NCBI GenBank assembly: GCA_002722885.1
Contig: PBNE01000021.1
Coordinates: forward strand, 97,419 to 161,418
Length of the DNA: 64,000 bases
Reading direction: 5' to 3'
Source of the DNA: Rhodospirillaceae bacterium
GTDB taxonomy: Bacteria; Pseudomonadota; Alphaproteobacteria; SP197
Position numbers and translations under genes: made by a program. The notes below the pieces were generated by a model, which was not told the origin of the DNA, did not search any database, and saw only the letters and a program-made list of their open reading frames with translations. Shown one piece after another: positions 1 to 9,995 of the stretch; positions within the stretch are counted from its first letter, which is position 1, and each line of letters starts with the position of its first letter.

Positions 1-1319
1 TCGTATTCGTACATCGGATAGTCGACGATCCAACAGAAGCGGAAGGCGTCCTTCTCGATGACATCGAGCTCCTCGCCGGCCCGCGTGCGGACCAGACCGG
101 CCAGCCGCTCGGCGTCGCCCTGGGCCGCGCAGGTGAAGAAGACGGCATCGCCGTCGCCGACACCGGCCAGCTCGCGGATCTGCGCCTGTTCGTCCTCGCT
201 CAGGAGTTTGGCAATCGGCCCTTTGCCCGCGCCGCCCTCGAAGATCACGTAAGCGAGGCCCTTGGCCCCGTTCTCCTGGGCAAAGCCGATCATCTTGTCG
301 AAGAAGCTGCGTGGCTTGGCACCGGCACCGGGGGCCGGAATGGCGCACGCCACCGCACCCTTGGCGATTTGCTCGCGGAAGATCTTGAACTCGCTGTTGG
401 CAAACGCTGCCGTCGCATCGGCGTTACGGATCGGATTGCGCAGGTCCGGCTTGTCCGACCCGAACTCCAGCATGGCCTGGGCAAAGGGAATGCGCGGGAA
501 CGGCGCCTGCGTCACGGGCCGGTCGGTGAACTCGTCGAACACGCCATGAATCACAGGCTCGATCGCCTCGAATACGTCATCCTGGGTCACGAAGCTCATC
601 TCGACATCGAGCTGGTAGAACTCACCCGGCGAACGGTCGGCGCGCGCGTCCTCGTCGCGGAAACACGGCGCAATCTGGAAGTAGCGGTCGAAGCCCGAGG
701 CCATCACGAGCTGCTTGAACTGCTGCGGTGCCTGCGGCAGCGCATAGAACTCGCCCGGATGCAGGCGACTCGGGACCAGGAAGTCACGTGCCCCCTCGGG
801 GCTCGAGGCGGTCAGGATCGGTGTCTGGAACTCTGTGAAGCCGCCCTCGACCATGCGCGTGCGGATCGAGTGGATGATCTTGGAACGCAGCACGATGTTG
901 CGCTGCATCTCTTCCCGCCGCAGATCCAGAAAGCGGTAGCGCAGACGGACATCCTCGGGATAGTCGACATCGCCGAACACCGGCATCGGCAGCGTCTCGG
1001 CGGCCGACAGCACGGAGAATTCGGCAATCCGCACCTCGACATCACCGGTTGGCACGTTGGCGTTCACCGTCTCCGATGAACGAGCCACGACAGGGCCTTC
1101 GATGGTCACCACGCTTTCAGGACGCGCGGCCTCGACACCGGGGAACTGCGCGCCGTCGGTCTCGATCACGCACTGGGTCATACCGTAGTGATCGCGCAGA
1201 TCGATGAACAGCAGGTTGCCGTGATCGCGCTTGCGGTGAACCCAGCCGCTGAGGCGAACGGTCTCGCCGACGTGGTCACGGCGAAGGTCGCCGCAGGTGT
1301 GTGTGCGGTAGCGGTGCAT
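1..1319 (-). CDS. aspS: Aspartyl-tRNA synthetase, 3' end beyond window
   Basis: Class II synthetase that charges tRNA-Asp. The first 439 codons are visible; the end of the gene lies left of base 1. The product opens with an OB-fold anticodon-binding domain (about residues 1-105, including [19 protein letters not shown]), followed by the catalytic core with motif 2 reading [16 protein letters not shown], typical of bacterial and especially alphaproteobacterial AspRS. The GAD insertion follows ([19 protein letters not shown]). ATG at 1319 gives the usual family N-terminus. The gene is divergent from rnd. Bacterial AspRS of this type is often non-discriminating and works with GatCAB, but that cannot be judged from this window. 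Confidence 0.96.
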   Translation of the reverse strand, partial: MHRYRTHTCGDLRRDHVGETVRLSGWVHRKRDHGNLLFIDLRDHYGMTQCVIETDGAQFPGVEAARPESVVTIEGPVVARSSETVNANVPTGDVEVRIAEFSVLSAAETLPMPVFGDVDYPEDVRLRYRFLDLRREEMQRNIVLRSKIIHSIRTRMVEGGFTEFQTPILTASSPEGARDFLVPSRLHPGEFYALPQAPQQFKQLVMASGFDRYFQIAPCFRDEDARADRSPGEFYQLDVEMSFVTQDDVFEAIEPVIHGVFDEFTDRPVTQAPFPRIPFAQAMLEFGSDKPDLRNPIRNADATAAFANSEFKIFREQIAKGAVACAIPAPGAGAKPRSFFDKMIGFAQENGAKGLAYVIFEGGAGKGPIAKLLSEDEQAQIRELAGVGDGDAVFFTCAAQGDAERLAGLVRTRAGEELDVIEKDAFRFCWIVDYPMYEY

Positions 1320-1371
1320 GGTCTTGAGCCCAGAAACTTGATGATTGTCCCAGCCCTGCGCCGGGGCGCGC

Positions 1372-1400
1372 AATCAACGCTCTGGCCCCTGTTTTGTCAA
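1372..1400 (-). promoter_or_regulatory. Possible aspS promoter
   Basis: Read on the minus strand there is a perfect TTGACA at 1400-1395, a 17-base spacer and TTGATT at 1377-1372. The -35 is strong but the -10 matches consensus at only three of six positions. It lies about 50 bases upstream of the aspS start. Confidence 0.35.
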
Positions 1401-1482
1401 GGTTCCGTTGGCTTTGCCCCCCCTTGAGCCCATCGGCAAAAGCACGTGGACTCACCCGGAAAACCCTGTATGGAACAGGGCT

Positions 1483-2634
1483 ATGACCGTTCTTACAGAT
1501 TCCGCCCAGGTGGCTCAGTTCTGCGCACGCCTGAAGGGTGAGCCGTTCGTTACCGTCGACACCGAGTTCATGCGCGAACGGACGTACTATTCCCAACTTT
1601 GCCTGATCCAGATCGCCGGCGCCCACGAGGCCGCCGCCATCGATCCGCTCGCCGAGGGCATCGATTTGGCACCCGTGCTCGATCTCCTGGCTGATGAGAG
1701 CATACTGAAGGTGTTTCACGCCGCCCGGCAGGACCTCGAGATCTTCTTCCATATGACGGGTCAGGTGCCCCATCCTGTGTTCGACACACAGGTTGCGGCC
1801 ATGGTCTGCGGTTATGGCGATCAGATCGGCTACGAAGCCATCGTGCGTAAGGTCGCCAACAAGCAGATCGACAAGGATTCGCGCTTTACGGACTGGATCC
1901 GCCGGCCCCTGAGCGACAAGCAGGTGACCTATGCCCTGGCCGATGTGACTCATCTGCGGACCGTTTATCAGGCGCTCGCCAACCAGCTCGAACAGAACGG
2001 CCGCACGGGCTGGATCGAGGAAGAGATGACGGTGCTGACCAGCGCCGATACCTATCGCGTGGACATCGGTCAGGTCTGGCAACGGATCAAGATCAAGGGC
2101 CGCAAGCCGCGCCAGATGGCCATTCTGCGCGAGGTTGCCGCGTGGCGGGAGCAAACCGCACAGCGCAAGGACGTGCCGCGCAACCGGATCATCAAGGACG
2201 ACGCCCTGGTCCAGATCGCGACCCAACAGCCGAAATCGACCGATGAGCTGGGCAGCATTCGCCTGGTGCCCCAGGGATTGTCACGCAGTGACGACGGCAA
2301 GGCGCTGGTCGAAGCCGTCGACCGTGCTCTTGCCATCCCGAACGATGGACTACCCAGGCGGGAGTTCAACGGGCGCCCGCCGCCCGACGCGCCTGCTGCG
2401 CTGGTCGACCTGATGAAGACCCTGCTGCGGGCCAAGTGCGATATGGAGGGCGTGGCGCCCCGCCTGGTCGCCAATATGGCCGACATCGAGCGTTTCGCGG
2501 CCGAAGACAATGCAGAAAGCCCGCTCATGAAAGGCTGGCGTCATGATGTCTTCGGGCGCGACGCCCAACGCCTGAAGGAGGGCAAATTGGCCCTGGCACC
2601 CGACGGCGATGTTCTTAAGCTGATTGAAATCTAG
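1483..2634 (+). CDS. rnd: Ribonuclease D
   Basis: 3'-5' exoribonuclease that trims tRNA precursors and other stable RNAs. The 383-residue product has the DEDD exonuclease fold at the start: FVTVDTEFMRERTYYSQLCLIQI carries the first Asp and Glu, VFHAARQDLEIF the second Asp, and a YALADVTHLRTVYQAL segment the last acidic residue. HRDC-like domains fill the C-terminal half. The length fits the family (about 380). ATG at 1483 is chosen because conserved sequence starts there; a TTG 138 bases upstream would only add an unconserved leader. A CCCTGT/ACAGGG inverted repeat sits directly in front of the start. Confidence 0.95.
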   Translation: MTVLTDSAQVAQFCARLKGEPFVTVDTEFMRERTYYSQLCLIQIAGAHEAAAIDPLAEGIDLAPVLDLLADESILKVFHAARQDLEIFFHMTGQVPHPVFDTQVAAMVCGYGDQIGYEAIVRKVANKQIDKDSRFTDWIRRPLSDKQVTYALADVTHLRTVYQALANQLEQNGRTGWIEEEMTVLTSADTYRVDIGQVWQRIKIKGRKPRQMAILREVAAWREQTAQRKDVPRNRIIKDDALVQIATQQPKSTDELGSIRLVPQGLSRSDDGKALVEAVDRALAIPNDGLPRREFNGRPPPDAPAALVDLMKTLLRAKCDMEGVAPRLVANMADIERFAAEDNAESPLMKGWRHDVFGRDAQRLKEGKLALAPDGDVLKLIEI

Positions 2635-2721
2635 ACGCCCCTCACCGTTTGTTTTCTCCTTCCACCTCAGGGGTGGAATGTCGCAGAGATCGTCTGCAGC
2701 GACAGAGTAAGGGGGTAAACC

Positions 2722-3998
2722 ATGCGTCGTTCCGCATCGCATCTTCTCATGAGTGCTCTGGCCGCATTCGGCCTGAGCACAGGCGCAGCACTGGCGGCCG
2801 AGTGCGTCGCCAGGGTCGCCTAAGCGATCACCGTGACCGATCCGGCCGTGTGCAGCGAACTCCACGATGCGGTCCGCAACCCCGGCGGTATGCCTCTTGG
2901 CGAATACGAGGACGTCTACAGCCGCTACTTTAACAACTGGTGTCATCGCGACACGTAGTCAGACTGGGTGCGCGACGTCACCGTCCGCGACACCGGTCCC
3001 TTCACAGCCATGTTCATCGATGGCGTTTGGCATTCGAAATACAACGGCACCCATTCGCTGGTCGTGATCGGGTACTCGCCCGAGATGCACGCCTGGATGG
3101 AAGAAAACCGCGCCCCCGGAGACGACGGTTTCGGCCCCGACATGAGCCCGAGCCCGGACGGTGCGATCATCGTCAAGGAGATGTTCCCGGCACCTGCTAG
3201 CCTATGCCGCGACACACCGGTCGAACACTTCTTCCCGACCAGTGGAGCAGCCTTCATGGTGCGCCAGGCCAGCGCTTCGGCTGATGGCTGGTTCTGGGGT
3301 TATCAGGGCTGGGCCGAGGCCTATCTCGATTGGCCGGCCGACAACAACAGCAACACCCTGCCTGTCTCCGGACCGGGCGCCTACTGCGTCAACTGCCATG
3401 CCTCGGCCCACGACAATGGCACCTTCTCCTCGCTGTCCAACATCACCGGCACGCCCGATAGCGTCGCAATGTTCCTGGACGAGAGCGTCAAGGACATTGC
3501 GTTGCAGGATCCGCTCACCGCGCAGACTCCTGCCTTCCATGATGCCATTGTCAGCCCGGTCGCGCCGGCCGGACAACTCACGACGTCGTTCCTGTCGATC
3601 TGTTCAGAGGTCAAGGACAACCGTTTGTTGCCCCACGGCCACCTGCCCGAAAGCGACCGCATTGATATTGCACTGTCTCTGGGTGCGGACGACGAGACGG
3701 CCATCGACGCGGGATCCGTGGCAGTGGGCGATGATCCTGACTATGCCGACGGCAACGGCATCGACAACCTGATCTACCGTGTCCCGACCGATGATCTCGA
3801 CCGCACGCCAGCGTCTGTTCGCGTGCAACTCCACTTCCATGCCACGCCGCCCTTCTATTTGCAGGATCGCTTCTGCACAGCCCAGGGCGATGATCGTGAC
3901 CGGCTCTACTTCATGACCGGGCACTTAACCTCGACGGCACCACCACCGAGGACTGGAAGCTGCTGATTGCCGATACGGGCGAGGTCGCGGTTCCCTAG
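2722..3998 (+). pseudogene. Broken P460-like c-type cytochrome gene
   Basis: The reconstructed product starts with a signal peptide (MRRSASHLLMSALAAFGL...ALAAE) at ATG 2722, preceded by a GGGGT-type ribosome site. It then has a cytochrome P460-like domain (VWHSKYNGTHSLVVIGYS, EMFPAP, SADGWFWGYQGW) and one c-type haem site, CVNCH, near base 3390. The frame is interrupted by TAA at 2819-2821 and TAG at 2956-2958. About base 3928 one base is missing: after ...YFMTGH the coherent ending NLDGTTTEDWKLLIADTGEVAVP continues in another frame to TAG at 3996. Three independent lesions make a sequencing artefact unlikely. The family assignment is from motif memory and is moderate; the inactivation is seen directly. 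Confidence 0.8.
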
Positions 3999-4774
3999 AG
4001 CGTGCCGCGGAAGCTGCCGCCGTCGAGCACGAGGTTCTGGCCCGTGATGTAGCCGGCCTGAGTACTGGCCAGGAAAGCACAGGCCGCGCCGAACTCGGCG
4101 GGATCGCCGAAACGCTTGGCGGGGTTGCCCTGGGCCTCGCGTGCCATCGTGTCGTTGAAACTCTCGCCGGGCTGAGCACGGTTGGCCATGGTCTGCTTCA
4201 GGCGGTCCGTGTTGAAGGGCCCCGGCAATAGACCGTTGATGGTGACGTTGTGAGCCACCGTCTCCCGTGACAGTCCCGCGCAGAAACCGGTTAATCCGGC
4301 GCGGGCGCCGTTCGACAGCCCCAGAATGGGGATCGGCGCCTTCACGGCAGCAGACGTGATGTTGATGATGCGTCCGAACCTGCGTTCGATCATGCCGTCA
4401 ACCGTTGCCTTGATCAGCATGATGGCGGCCAGCATGTTGGAATCGAGCGCCTTGATCCAATCGTCACGGTCCCAGTCGCGAAAGTCACCCGGCGACGGGC
4501 CACCGGCGTTGTTGACCAGAATGTCGGGCTGCGGACAGGCGGCCAACAGCGCCTGCTGGCCCTCAGGCTGTGTCACGTCACAGGCCACCTCACCGACACT
4601 GATAGCGGGATAGGAAGTACGGATGGCAGCAGCTGTCGCTGCAACCGTCTCCTCGGTGCGGCCGTTGATCACGACATCGGAACCTTCGGCCGCCAGAGCC
4701 TCGGCACAGGCGCGTCCCAGCCCCTTGCTTGAGGCACAGATGATTGCCTTGCGGCCGGCCAGTCCGGTATCCAT
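3995..4774 (-). CDS. SDR-family oxidoreductase with SNGAR active site
   Basis: Short-chain dehydrogenase/reductase of 259 residues, probably cytoplasmic and NAD(P)-dependent; substrate unknown. The Rossmann glycine motif appears as CASSKGLG near residue 13, NNAG near residue 89, and a C-terminal ITGQNLVLDGGSF typical of FabG-like SDRs. At the position of the catalytic YxxxK, 13 residues after the Ser of NITS, the sequence reads SNGAR, so Tyr is replaced by Ser and Lys by Arg. Such LSNGAR proteins exist as a divergent SDR branch as far as I recall. The ATG lies two bases after the hda stop, with GAGGAG inside the hda end, so it is translationally coupled to hda. Confidence 0.88.
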   Translation of the reverse strand: MDTGLAGRKAIICASSKGLGRACAEALAAEGSDVVINGRTEETVAATAAAIRTSYPAISVGEVACDVTQPEGQQALLAACPQPDILVNNAGGPSPGDFRDWDRDDWIKALDSNMLAAIMLIKATVDGMIERRFGRIINITSAAVKAPIPILGLSNGARAGLTGFCAGLSRETVAHNVTINGLLPGPFNTDRLKQTMANRAQPGESFNDTMAREAQGNPAKRFGDPAEFGAACAFLASTQAGYITGQNLVLDGGSFRGTL

Positions 4775-4776
4775 CG

Positions 4777-5478
4777 TCAGGTCTCCTCGCCGTCCAGATC
4801 GATCTGCGCTGCGTCCAGAACACGGCGCGCCAAGGGCACGGTGATAGCGCGACGCTCGGCCAGCGACAACGCATCGAGCGCTGCAACCGTGGTACCGATC
4901 GCAGCGAAGGACCGCTCCATACGGTCCACGAGATAAGAAGTCACGTCATCGGGCACGACAAGCTGGCGATCCAGAAACTGCTTGGCCAGCACGGCGCCAA
5001 TCAGAGCGTCGTCCGGTTTGCCAATGGCCACCGTCTGCAGAGCAGACAGCCGCGATCGGAGGTCCGGCAGGCTGATGGACCATCGTGCCGGCGCCTCGCG
5101 GCCTGTCAGCAGTAGATAACCGCGATCTTCGCGCACAAGGTTGATCAGGTGAAACAAGATGGTCTCGTCGACGCCGCGATCGGCGTCTTCGACGACAAGG
5201 CAAGTCCCCTCTCCCTGCCAGGCTTCCAGCACAGCAGAATTCAGAGCCGACGCGGCAAAGGACTGTGCCAAGGTGCGGCGTTGCCAGACATGAGCCAGAT
5301 GGCTTTTGCCGGATCCCTCTGGACCATGAACCACCAGGACGCGGTTGAACCAGTCGGGCCAGCGGTCGATCCAGGCCACAGCGTCACCGTGGCTCGAAGC
5401 GATCAGAAAGGAATCCTCACCCAGAGCCGGGCGATGATCGAATCCGAAGACAAGCTGGCGGGACGCCCTTTCGCTCAC
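4777..5478 (-). CDS. hda: DnaA regulatory inactivator Hda-like (HdaA)
   Basis: AAA+ relative of the DnaA central domain, 233 residues. With the beta clamp it stimulates ATP hydrolysis on DnaA after replication starts and so limits re-initiation. The N-terminal RQLVFGFDHRPA resembles the clamp-binding segment of alphaproteobacterial HdaA proteins. Walker A is GPEGSGKS (52-59), a Walker B-like strand is CLVVEDADRG, and the arginine-rich sensor region contains LPDLRSRLSAL. It overlaps the end of the DUF2066 gene by four bases and is followed at once by the SDR gene, giving a three-gene operon. Confidence 0.9.
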   Translation of the reverse strand: MSERASRQLVFGFDHRPALGEDSFLIASSHGDAVAWIDRWPDWFNRVLVVHGPEGSGKSHLAHVWQRRTLAQSFAASALNSAVLEAWQGEGTCLVVEDADRGVDETILFHLINLVREDRGYLLLTGREAPARWSISLPDLRSRLSALQTVAIGKPDDALIGAVLAKQFLDRQLVVPDDVTSYLVDRMERSFAAIGTTVAALDALSLAERRAITVPLARRVLDAAQIDLDGEET

Positions 5479-6704
5479 AGCGGCAGAATGATCCAGTTGT
5501 CACCCTGGGCCGTGAGGCCGAGACCGGCCTGGCGCAGACTGGCGCGAAGTTGACTGAGGGTTCCAACGTAGCGCAGAAGAATCCGTACATGATCGACGGA
5601 CACGACCAGTGGCGTGGTTTCGTTGAGTGCGGCGGAGCGCGCAAGGCGGTCCCGGATATCGACCCACTCCGCCAGATTGCGGATCGTGATCTCGGCGACC
5701 ATCACGGCCTCCGGCCCCTCAGGCGCCATGGTGGCCAAGGTCCAGAAGTTGTCGACCGCTACACGGACCTGGGTCACCTGGGCGTCGTAATCCACCAGCC
5801 CCGCAACCTCCAGATCGACACTTTTCACCACCGCATCACCGGCCTCTTCGACAAGGTCGCCAGCGTCATCCACAACCTCGGCCACGTCATCGAGAACCGT
5901 GGTGTCGATCTCCACCTCATCCTGGACCTGATCGGCCATCGGGTCGGCCTCTTGCTCCAGTGCAGGCAGTGTTCTTGCTGAACCACTGGGAACGATCTGG
6001 GCCTCTGGGCCTTCGTACCAGCTGAGTTCCGTCGTACCGCGACCGTCGATTTCAGCGACAAGTACACCATCCGCCTGATAGCGCGACAAAATGGACTGCA
6101 TCGCGGTCCAGTCACCACCGGTCGCGCCTTCGGTCGTGATCGCCAGCAGATCATCAAGATCGCCGACAGGTGCGACGAGTTCGACGGTCTGAGCCAGCCC
6201 ACGGCTGCGCTGCCAGGCGGCAAACCACGGGTTACCCTCTTCCCACAGCAGCACAGCCTCGGGCGTGGTCAACACGGGCAGGACCAGCAGAACCGGGCTT
6301 GGTGCGTTGGTATGCGGGACGCCGGCCAGCTCAAGCCAGCCCAACACGGCGTCGGCCCGGAAGCGAACGGTAATATCGGCCCGGTAACGACCTGTCGTGA
6401 TCTTCTCTTCGTCGAACTCAAGACTCTGCACGAAGGTCTCGAGCGTTTCCGTATCCGGCTCTGAGACGAGCGAGGGATCGGACGTGACCATCCGCCTGAC
6501 CAGACGACGCCAGGCTTCGGCCTGCGCGACGCGGATCGCGACCCGCCGTGCCTCCTGCGCATCACCGGCCGATTCGTCCACCGCGACATTGCGCACGGAG
6601 AAAATCTGCCCCGCCGCGAAGCTTTCGGTGGATGAAAATGCGGCCAAAAAGGCCACGAACAGGACCATCAGCGCGGCCCTTCCTGTCTTGGAGACGTCAC
6701 TCAT
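5475..6704 (-). CDS. DUF2066 exported protein
   Basis: Unknown-function protein of 409 residues. It has an N-terminal signal peptide (hydrophobic [13 protein letters not shown], then SFAAG) and the DUF2066 start [23 protein letters not shown], with helices around [10 protein letters not shown] strongly acidic, low-complexity stretch (about residues 250-300, many D/E/V/A) precedes the C-terminal part, which has a ...[22 protein letters not shown] segment. DUF2066 proteins commonly sit beside hda and divergent from purM in alphaproteobacteria, as here. The location is expected to be periplasmic. No enzymatic motif is visible. Confidence 0.85.
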   Translation of the reverse strand: MSDVSKTGRAALMVLFVAFLAAFSSTESFAAGQIFSVRNVAVDESAGDAQEARRVAIRVAQAEAWRRLVRRMVTSDPSLVSEPDTETLETFVQSLEFDEEKITTGRYRADITVRFRADAVLGWLELAGVPHTNAPSPVLLVLPVLTTPEAVLLWEEGNPWFAAWQRSRGLAQTVELVAPVGDLDDLLAITTEGATGGDWTAMQSILSRYQADGVLVAEIDGRGTTELSWYEGPEAQIVPSGSARTLPALEQEADPMADQVQDEVEIDTTVLDDVAEVVDDAGDLVEEAGDAVVKSVDLEVAGLVDYDAQVTQVRVAVDNFWTLATMAPEGPEAVMVAEITIRNLAEWVDIRDRLARSAALNETTPLVVSVDHVRILLRYVGTLSQLRASLRQAGLGLTAQGDNWIILPL

Positions 6705-6772
6705 TGCAAAGCCAAGGTCAATCCTTATGGTGCGGCCACCTTACCAGACGGCTGCAGGGGGAGCGAGGCTGC

Positions 6773-7840
6773 ATGACAGGCCTCACCTACAAAGAAGCAG
6801 GGGTCGATATCGACGCCGGCGAGAATCTCGTGGATGCCATCAAGCCGTTGGCCAAAGCCACGGCACGCAGTGGCGCCGATGGTACTCTTGGCGGCTTTGG
6901 CGCGCTGTTTGACCTCAAGGCAGCCGGATTCGCCGATCCCATTCTGGTCTCCGGCACGGACGGCGTTGGCACCAAGCTCAAGCTGGCCATCGATGCAGAC
7001 AAACACGACACCGTCGGGATCGACTGTGTCGCGATGTGCGTCAACGACGTCGTGGTGCAAGGCGCCGAACCACTCTTCTTCCTCGACTATCTCGCCATTG
7101 GGGCGATGGATGTGGCGAAGGGTGCCGCCATCATCGGTGGTTTGGCTGAAGGCTGCCGGCTGGCCGGTTGTGCCCTGATCGGTGGTGAGTCGGCTGAGAT
7201 GCCCGGGCTCTACAGCGGCGGAGACTACGATCTTGCCGGTTTCTGCGTCGGTGCGGTCGAACGCGACGCCATGCTGCCCACCTCGGACATGCAGATCGGC
7301 GACGTGCTCCTGGGTCTGGCTTCCAGCGGTGTCCATTCCAACGGCTTCTCGCTGGTTCGCCGCGCGCTTGCGCTGCGCGACACCAAACTCTCGGATCATG
7401 CGCCCTTCGCACCCGGTAACACAGTGGCCGACGTACTGCTGGAGCCGACACGGATCTATGTGAAGAGCTGCCTGGCCGCGATCCACACAGGCGGCGTGAA
7501 AGGCCTGAGCCACATCACCGGCGGCGGCCTGAGCGAGAACATTCCCCGGGTTCTACCCAACGGTCTGGCAGCCCGACTGCAGGCCGGAAGCTGGCAGGTT
7601 CCAGCGATCTTCGGCTGGCTGGCGCGTGGCCATCAGGGCTCGACCATCGCAGAGGCCGAGATGGCGCGGACCTTCAACTGCGGCATCGGCATGGTGCTGG
7701 TCGTGGCGGCGGATCGGGCTGATCATCTCACCACCGTGCTGAGCGACCATGGCGAGACCGTGGCGCGGATCGGCGAGCTGGTCGATGCTGGCAGCGGCAG
7801 CCAGGTCGTGATCGACGGACTGGATGGAGACTGGCTCTGA
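6773..7840 (+). CDS. purM: Phosphoribosylformylglycinamidine cyclo-ligase (AIR synthetase)
   Basis: Fifth step of de novo purine synthesis: ATP-dependent ring closure of FGAM to AIR in the cytoplasm. The 355-residue product has the family signatures [29 protein letters not shown], a long [21 protein letters not shown] segment and the [16 protein letters not shown] motif. ATG at 6773 is preceded by GGGGGAGCGAGG and starts at the conserved [13 protein letters not shown]; the open frame upstream is not conserved. The stop overlaps the purN start (TGATG), so the two are co-translated. Confidence 0.97.
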   Translation: MTGLTYKEAGVDIDAGENLVDAIKPLAKATARSGADGTLGGFGALFDLKAAGFADPILVSGTDGVGTKLKLAIDADKHDTVGIDCVAMCVNDVVVQGAEPLFFLDYLAIGAMDVAKGAAIIGGLAEGCRLAGCALIGGESAEMPGLYSGGDYDLAGFCVGAVERDAMLPTSDMQIGDVLLGLASSGVHSNGFSLVRRALALRDTKLSDHAPFAPGNTVADVLLEPTRIYVKSCLAAIHTGGVKGLSHITGGGLSENIPRVLPNGLAARLQAGSWQVPAIFGWLARGHQGSTIAEAEMARTFNCGIGMVLVVAADRADHLTTVLSDHGETVARIGELVDAGSGSQVVIDGLDGDWL

Positions 7841-8487
7841 TGCTGAAGGTCGCAGTCTTCATCTCCGGACGCGGAACCAACCTTCAGGCCCTGATCGACA
7901 CCTGTGCCGAAGACGACAGCCGGGCCGAGATTGGGCTTGTGCTGTCGAACCGGCCCAACGCCCAGGGGCTGCAGCGGGCCGCAGCAGCGGGCATTCCGAC
8001 GGTCGTGATCGACCACACTACATTCGACGACCGCGAGAGCTTCGATGCCGCGCTCGATGCCGCCGTGCGCCGCTCCGGTTGCACCATGATCTTCCTGGCG
8101 GGCTTTATGCGGATCATGACCGAAGACTTCGTGCGGTCCTGGCGTGACCGCATGGTCAACATTCACCCGTCGCTGTTGCCGTCCTTCCCCGGCATCAACT
8201 GCCATGAACGTGCGCTCGAGATGGGCGTGACGATCTCGGGCTGCACGGTGCATTTCGCCCGTCCGGAGCTCGACAGCGGGCCAATCATCCTGCAGGCCGC
8301 CGTGCCGGTCCTGCCGGACGACGATGCCGACACCCTGGCCGCCCGCATCCTGGAATCCGAACACCAGATCTACCCCATGGCCCTGAAGCTGATTGCCGCA
8401 GGCCGTGTGCGGGTGGTCAACGAGCAGGTCCGCATCCAGGACGCCACGTTGGCCGAGACCGCCCTGATCAACCCGGCAGTGATCTAG
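7840..8487 (+). CDS. purN: Phosphoribosylglycinamide formyltransferase
   Basis: Transfers a formyl group from 10-formyl-THF to GAR, the third step of purine synthesis. It is 215 residues long. Diagnostic parts are ISGRGTNLQALID at the start (phosphate loop), the folate-side IHPSLLPSFPG, and SGCTVHFARPELDSGPII, which carries the catalytic His and Asp. The start codon shares a base with the purM stop, as in most purMN operons. Confidence 0.97.
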   Translation: MLKVAVFISGRGTNLQALIDTCAEDDSRAEIGLVLSNRPNAQGLQRAAAAGIPTVVIDHTTFDDRESFDAALDAAVRRSGCTMIFLAGFMRIMTEDFVRSWRDRMVNIHPSLLPSFPGINCHERALEMGVTISGCTVHFARPELDSGPIILQAAVPVLPDDDADTLAARILESEHQIYPMALKLIAAGRVRVVNEQVRIQDATLAETALINPAVI

Positions 8488-8514
8488 CCAGCCCGGCAAC
8501 TCCCCATCGGCCGC

Positions 8515-9468
8515 TCAGTAGCCGCGAACGGGATCGACCACGTTGAACAGCGGCTGGCCGGCTTTCAGGCGTTTGAGGTTGTCGGCGAACATCTCCAGCG
8601 CCTTGAGCTCCCAACCCTCGAAGGTGGCGCAACTGTGGGGCGTGATCATGACGTCTTCCCTACCCCAGATCGGGTGATCGTCAGGCATCGGTTCGGGATC
8701 GAAGACATCGAGCGAGGCGCCCGCGAGATGGCCGCTATCGAGTGCGGCCATCAACTGATCCGCCAACGTGACACCGCCACGCGAGACATCGATCAGGCAG
8801 GCCCCAGGTTTCATGGCGGCAAAGGCAGCGCCATCGATGAGGCCGATGGTCGATGGCACCTTGGGCGTGCAGACTGCGACATAGTCGGCCTCGGCCAGAG
8901 CCTTATGGAGGCCGTCGGGACCGAACACCTGATCGACATTGTCGGTCGGCTGCGGGTTGGCGCGAGTGCCAACGACGCGGAGCCCGACGGCGTTGCAGAG
9001 CTTGGCGATGTCGCGGCCGATATGCCCGAGACCGACGACACAGACCGTCTTGCCCCAGACATGGCCGACGTCCTGCCAGGCCCAGATGTGTTCGGCCTGA
9101 CGGCGGGCGAACAGCGGGTACTTCAGCGTGAGTGCGATGATCGAACCCAGCACGTGCCAGGCCAGCGCCTCGCTGGCGACACCGGCACCGTTGGTGACCG
9201 TGATGGCTTCGGGATCCCATGGGCCGAGATGATCGACGCCGACTCCGCCTACACCCAACCAGCGCAGGCCAGGCACATCGAACACGGCCTCAACCGGATA
9301 TGGCTTGTCTTCGAAGCGAATGTGGAACTGGACTTCGGGCTCAAATGCCTGGGTCGCCGTGACAAGACCATCGTAGCTGTCGCAGAGGCCGACCTCCACA
9401 TCCGGCACGAGCTCCAACAGGCGTTCCCGCAAGGGCTCGGGCCGGTCGTTGTGGATCAGGACGCGCAT
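8515..9468 (-). CDS. D-2-hydroxyacid dehydrogenase (glyoxylate/hydroxypyruvate reductase-like)
   Basis: NAD(P)-dependent reductase of 317 residues in the D-isomer-specific 2-hydroxyacid dehydrogenase family. The nucleotide-binding Rossmann motif is VVGLGHIGRDIAKLC. The catalytic set is Arg in LIDVSRGGV, Glu in DVFDPEPMP and His in MITPHSC. The flexible N-terminal substrate domain (MRVLIHNDRPEPLRERLLEL) and the tail LFNVVDPVRGY fit GhrA-like members acting on glyoxylate or hydroxypyruvate, but the exact substrate is inferred. ATG at 9468 is preferred over an upstream start that would read through the ndk region without conservation. Confidence 0.9.
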   Translation of the reverse strand: MRVLIHNDRPEPLRERLLELVPDVEVGLCDSYDGLVTATQAFEPEVQFHIRFEDKPYPVEAVFDVPGLRWLGVGGVGVDHLGPWDPEAITVTNGAGVASEALAWHVLGSIIALTLKYPLFARRQAEHIWAWQDVGHVWGKTVCVVGLGHIGRDIAKLCNAVGLRVVGTRANPQPTDNVDQVFGPDGLHKALAEADYVAVCTPKVPSTIGLIDGAAFAAMKPGACLIDVSRGGVTLADQLMAALDSGHLAGASLDVFDPEPMPDDHPIWGREDVMITPHSCATFEGWELKALEMFADNLKRLKAGQPLFNVVDPVRGY

Positions 9469-9481
9469 GGCGTCAGGCCGT

Positions 9482-9901
9482 TCAGCCGACGATTTCGCTG
9501 CCGGCGAAGAAGTAGGCGATCTCGATGGCAGCGTTCTCGGGCGAATCAGAGCCATGCACCGAGTTGGCCTCGATCGACTCGGCAAACGCCTTGCGGATCG
9601 TGCCTTCGTCAGCATCGGCCGGGTTCGTTGCACCCATGACCTCGCGGTTTTTGAGGACGGCGTTGTCGCCTTCCAAAACCTGAACGACCACCGGACCGGA
9701 GGTCATGAATTCGACAAGCGAACCGAAGAACGGACGCTCTTTGTGAACGGCGTAGAAGGTCTCGGCCTGGTTCTGTGTCATGTGGATGCGCTTCTGGCCC
9801 ACGATGCACAGGCCGGCGTCTTCCAGCATGGCGTTGATCTTACCGGTCAGGTTGCGACGAGTGGCATCGGGCTTGATGATTGAGAACGTGCGTTCGGTCA
9901 T
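9482..9901 (-). CDS. ndk: Nucleoside-diphosphate kinase
   Basis: Balances NTP pools by transferring the gamma phosphate through a phosphohistidine. The product is 139 residues, the normal length, beginning [22 protein letters not shown]. The catalytic His lies in the signature [13 protein letters not shown] near residue 116. ATG at 9901 is the conserved start; the open frame continues upstream across the neighbouring intergenic DNA only by chance. It is divergent from the GFA gene, with parS in the gap. Confidence 0.97.
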   Translation of the reverse strand: MTERTFSIIKPDATRRNLTGKINAMLEDAGLCIVGQKRIHMTQNQAETFYAVHKERPFFGSLVEFMTSGPVVVQVLEGDNAVLKNREVMGATNPADADEGTIRKAFAESIEANSVHGSDSPENAAIEIAYFFAGSEIVG

Positions 9902-9995
9902 GGATGGGGATCCGTTGTTCAGGGGTTGATGGCTCGGGAATTCGCGGGCCTTATAGAGCACCGCATCGCGGCGCGTCCACCTTTGGGCGATGCCG

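Noticed and set aside
369..1079. 236-residue open frame on plus opposite aspS
   Set aside because: Antisense shadow of a strongly conserved synthetase; no ribosome site or family likeness.
2819..2958. Reassigned stop codons in the cytochrome gene
   Set aside because: Both TAA and TAG occur, a frameshift follows, and all other genes use TAA, TAG and TGA as normal stops.
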